From NCBI GenBank assembly GCA_003132525.1, contig PKXZ01000090.1:2118-35175 (forward strand): a stretch of 33,058 bases of DNA, given 5' to 3'. Shown here one piece after another: positions 30,470 through 33,058 of the stretch (within the stretch, counting starts at the first letter, position 1; the number at the start of each line of letters is the position of its first letter). A program made the position numbers and the translations under genes. Under the pieces are notes generated by a model. The model was not told where the DNA came from. It did no database searches and worked only from the letters and a program-made list of their open reading frames with translations. This DNA is from Candidatus Dormiibacterota bacterium (lineage in GTDB: Bacteria; Chloroflexota; Dormibacteria; Aeolococcales; Aeolococcaceae).

Positions 30470-31174
30470 ATGCATCCGAGTATCGGCGACCTCCGTCGCG
30501 TCGACTTCGGCTATTTCATCCGTCCCGCGTCCGAGACGGGAACCGGGAGCGCACGCGTGGAGTCGCTCCTCGGGTATCTCGTCGTTCATCCTGCGGGACA
30601 GGTCCTGTTCGATACGGGACTGGGGATTGCCGATGCCGAGACCGAGGCGCACTACCGCCCGCAGCGACGCCCCCTCGGCGACGCGCTGCGCGCCGTGGAC
30701 TCCGCCGTCAACGAAGTGCAGATCATCGTCAACTGTCATCTTCATTTCGATCACTGCGGCGGCAACCCCGCACTCGGGGGGCGGCCCATCGTCGTGCAGG
30801 CGGTCGAACTGGAGAGCGCGCAGCAGCCGGGCTACACCGTCCCCGAGATGGTCGATTTCCCCAGCGCCAACTACCAGATCATCGTCGGCGAACTCGAGGT
30901 GCTTCCGGGGATATGGGTGGTTCCGACGCCCGGGCACACGGCAGGCCATCAGTCACTCGTCGTGCTTTGCGACGACGGGAGCGTGGTCCTCGCGGGTCAA
31001 GCGCACGACACCGCGACGGAATTCGCAGCAGATCTGCGTGCGGCCCTGGTGGCCAAGCTGCCAAGCGAGGTTGCAGCGCCCGCGCACCAGGCTTGGATGG
31101 ACCGGCTGCTGCAGTTCGATCCTCGACGCATTCTTTTCGCCCACGATCTGTCCGTGGTTGAGCCGCTGCGATAG
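30470..31174 (+). CDS. MBL-fold metallo-hydrolase, lactonase-like
   Basis: A 234-residue metallo-beta-lactamase-fold hydrolase. The metal motif HLHFDHCGG supplies His90, His92, Asp94 and His95. Further ligands are His in TPGHTAGHQS, Asp in LAGQAHD and His in LFAHDLSV. The two-metal site is therefore complete. Sequence layout (YLVVHPAGQVLFDTGLG near the start, VQAVELESAQQPGY in the middle) resembles N-acyl homoserine lactonases of the AiiA/AttM group, so quorum-signal lactone cleavage is possible, but related enzymes act on other esters. There is no signal peptide. The ATG at 30470 lies 10 bases after the hydrolase pseudogene stop and no ribosome binding site is obvious. Its TAG abuts the stop codon of the convergent LuxR gene. 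Confidence 0.9.
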   Translation: MHPSIGDLRRVDFGYFIRPASETGTGSARVESLLGYLVVHPAGQVLFDTGLGIADAETEAHYRPQRRPLGDALRAVDSAVNEVQIIVNCHLHFDHCGGNPALGGRPIVVQAVELESAQQPGYTVPEMVDFPSANYQIIVGELEVLPGIWVVPTPGHTAGHQSLVVLCDDGSVVLAGQAHDTATEFAADLRAALVAKLPSEVAAPAHQAWMDRLLQFDPRRILFAHDLSVVEPLR

Positions 31175-33058
31175 TTATCGATTCGACGACGCCACCCAGG
31201 TCGCCACCTGGGCGCGTGAGTTGAACCCGAGCTTGTTCAGGATGTGCCCGACGTGCGTGGCGACGGTGCGGTCGGAAATCGACAGCCGGGCTGCGATCTG
31301 CTTATTGCTCAGCCCCTCGGCGATCAATTGCGCCACCTCCAGCTCGCGCTTCGCGAGCGGCCCGGCGCCCACACGAGCCGGCGCCACGCCCTCGACATCC
31401 TCGGGCTCACCGAGTGCAAGGCGTACTGCTTCCCCGCGGCTCAAGCGTTTTCCCGCCTCGAACGCGGCCTCGAACTTTGCCGCCCCGACCGCCGCAATCG
31501 AGGACTCCTTGGCCGCGTCGAGCATCGGACCAAACGGGCCGGTGACGCTTGAGCCGGCGCCGGCTCGGACGGCTTCCGCCGCCCCGAGCAACTCCGCAGC
31601 GAGTCGTGCCTGACCAGCGTTGGCGGCTTGCCAGCCGAGCGCATTGAGCAAGAAGAACTGGGCGGCCCGGTCGTCGATCTCCCGGGCGGCGCGCATCGCC
31701 TCGATGAATCGTGGCTTCGATGTCTGCACGTCGCCGCCCAGTATTGCGACCAGGCCAACGTTGACCAGCATTTGTCCAAGCATGTAGAGGTCACCTACCT
31801 CCCGGCTAAGCTGCACACCTGCCGAGGACGCTGCTTCGGCCTCAACGCGGTCGCCCTGGAACATCGCTCCCACGGCGCGCGCCTGAATCACACCGATCGT
31901 CGCTCGGTAGTCATGGAGCTGCAGCGTGAGTGTCTCGGCCTCGTCGAGGAGCCGTTGGGCAGCTGTGGCATCGCCCGCGACGCGCTCCGCGTTGGCAGCC
32001 GTCGTGAGTGATTCCGACAGCAGCGACAATTGCCCACTTTCTCGAGCGGCTGCCACTGCGCGAGCGAGCCATGGCCGCGCAGTGTTGGGATCAACCTGAA
32101 GCAAGCTCAGCCATCCACGCAGCCGGCACGCCCGCGCATTCACGGACGTTAGACCAGCGTCAGTCGCGAACAACTCGTCGAGCCAGCGTACAGCCTCAGT
32201 GGTGGCGCGCATGATCCAGTAGTACCCAAGCGAGCCGGCGACGTCGAGGCCCCGTTCCGAGTCGGCGTGCGCGACGCATCGCTGCAGGACTGATCGGATG
32301 TTGTCGATTTCCAGCTCGTTCCACTCGAGCCACTCGCGCGTGCGCTGCCACGCGTGGTCGGCGGTTTGCACGCATCTCGTCCGGTAGTACTCGAGAAATC
32401 GCTCCTCGATGCGATCGTCTTCCTTCGCTTCGTGCAGCTTGAGATTGGCGTATTCGCGCATGGTCTCGTGCAGCCGAAAGCACGCGACCTCCTTGACGTC
32501 GTCCCTCATCACCAACGATTTGTCGACCAGCGACGACATCGCCTCCAGAGCCTCGGGTGCGGGCACCTCGTCGAACGCGCAGACAGACTCAGCATCCTCG
32601 AGCGTGAAGCGGCCGGCGAAGACGCCCAGCCGCCTCAGGAGCGCCTGCTCGCTCACCGTCAAGAGATCGTGGCTCCAGTCGATCGCCGTTCGGAGCGTCT
32701 GATGACGTGGGAGCGCAGCGCGCGATCCACCGGTGAGAAGCCCAAATCGATCGCTGAGGCGATCGACGATCTGATCAACGGTGAGGACTCGGGTTCTGAC
32801 CGCGGCGAGCTCGATCGCCAGGGGCACGCCGTCGAGCCGCCTGCAGAGCCGGACGACGCCCGATTGATTCGAAGCGGTGAGCCCGAAGGTGCCTGACGCT
32901 GCCGCCGCCCGCTCGCTGAACAACGCGACGGCGTCGTTCTGCCGGACCCGCTCGAACGGTTCTGATCCGTTCGCGTCCGGTAGTTCGAGCGGCGGCACGG
33001 CGATCACGTGCTCGCCCGGTAGCTGGAGCGGCTCCCGGCTGGTGGTGACCACACGAAC
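31175..33058 (-). CDS. LuxR-family regulator with ATPase and TPR-like region (5' truncated)
   Basis: At least 628 codons are present; the gene runs off the right edge, so the start and the P-loop are outside. The visible part opens inside the NTPase (VVTTSREPLQL), followed by PLAIELAAVRTRVL, a winged-helix segment with LRTAIDWSHDLLTVSEQALLR (cut short here) and LVDKSLV. A long helical repeat region (about residues 230-520) resembles tetratricopeptide arrays. The C-terminus is a LuxR helix-turn-helix with LAKRELEVAQLIAEGLSNKQ and ISDRTVATHVGHILNKLGF. These are signal-responsive activators related to MalT/AfsR types. It converges with the MBL gene at zero distance, so it is not in an operon with it. 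The inducer is unknown. Confidence 0.92.
   Translation of the reverse strand, partial: VRVVTTSREPLQLPGEHVIAVPPLELPDANGSEPFERVRQNDAVALFSERAAAASGTFGLTASNQSGVVRLCRRLDGVPLAIELAAVRTRVLTVDQIVDRLSDRFGLLTGGSRAALPRHQTLRTAIDWSHDLLTVSEQALLRRLGVFAGRFTLEDAESVCAFDEVPAPEALEAMSSLVDKSLVMRDDVKEVACFRLHETMREYANLKLHEAKEDDRIEERFLEYYRTRCVQTADHAWQRTREWLEWNELEIDNIRSVLQRCVAHADSERGLDVAGSLGYYWIMRATTEAVRWLDELFATDAGLTSVNARACRLRGWLSLLQVDPNTARPWLARAVAAARESGQLSLLSESLTTAANAERVAGDATAAQRLLDEAETLTLQLHDYRATIGVIQARAVGAMFQGDRVEAEAASSAGVQLSREVGDLYMLGQMLVNVGLVAILGGDVQTSKPRFIEAMRAAREIDDRAAQFFLLNALGWQAANAGQARLAAELLGAAEAVRAGAGSSVTGPFGPMLDAAKESSIAAVGAAKFEAAFEAGKRLSRGEAVRLALGEPEDVEGVAPARVGAGPLAKRELEVAQLIAEGLSNKQIAARLSISDRTVATHVGHILNKLGFNSRAQVATWVASSNR

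Noticed and set aside
1-33058. tRNA, rRNA, CRISPR array, insertion sequence or prophage genes
   Set aside because: No cloverleaf with a conserved T-loop, no regularly spaced repeats, no transposase or integrase motif and no terminal inverted repeats were seen.

Overview
This is a GC-rich (roughly two-thirds G+C by eye) bacterial chromosomal window with short intergenic gaps and frequent strand switches. It has no rRNA, tRNA, CRISPR array, transposase or phage gene that I could recognise. Several traits suggest a soil-type member of the Chloroflexota/Dormibacterota-Actinomycetota side of the tree: Thr-Pro-rich lipoprotein linkers, a NarL-type histidine kinase with a multi-membrane sensor, a LuxR regulator with an N-terminal ATPase part, a KGG/plasmid-stabilisation-like small protein, a CCAEP-tail radical SAM enzyme, and many start codons that have a -10 box 6-7 bases upstream instead of a ribosome binding site. 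I lean to Dormibacterota/Chloroflexota, but no phylogenetic marker is present and this is inference.

Layout. Positions 1-1210 hold the end of a cation/proton antiporter and a lone DppB/OppB-type permease. On the minus strand, 1220-6000 holds a tiny charged protein, a UvrD-like helicase, a flavin monooxygenase (FMO/CzcO type), a DUF1345 membrane protein and a small plasmid-stabilisation-like protein. Positions 6102-8000 hold a plus-strand pair: a DUF2231-Rieske membrane protein and a Dyp-type haem peroxidase. A NarL-type sensor kinase (8170-10227) converges on a small lipoprotein. Then comes an alpha/beta hydrolase-TetR operon (12174 to 10761) whose promoter carries a palindrome exactly between the -35 and -10 boxes. 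It is followed by a MarR repressor divergent from a DUF6069 membrane protein, with two adjacent palindromes between them. A pterin-4a-carbinolamine dehydratase is divergent from a CCAEP-tail radical SAM protein plus DUF169 pair (13831-16009).

Positions 16131-22674 hold a TetR remnant, a BNR-repeat lipoprotein, and a cyclic-di-GMP block. The block consists of a membrane GGDEF-EAL protein, a membrane HD-GYP protein with an unusual tail of five 12-residue Cys repeats, and a translationally coupled Cys/His-rich protein of unknown function. A large secreted protein of unknown function follows on the minus strand (22778-24391), with a clear intrinsic terminator and a structured leader. The right end holds a zinc alcohol dehydrogenase, a collapsed alpha/beta hydrolase, a small membrane protein, a diphthine-ammonia-ligase-like ATP-PPase, a GNAT acetyltransferase, a Tat-exported purple acid phosphatase, a frameshifted second hydrolase, an MBL-fold hydrolase and a truncated LuxR regulator.

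The most interesting items are the HD-GYP protein with its Cys-repeat tail and coupled partner, the CCAEP radical SAM/DUF169 pair, the two promoter/operator architectures and the leaderless-start pattern. Three decayed genes (one TetR, two hydrolases) show ongoing gene loss or, for one of them, possible assembly error in a C tract.
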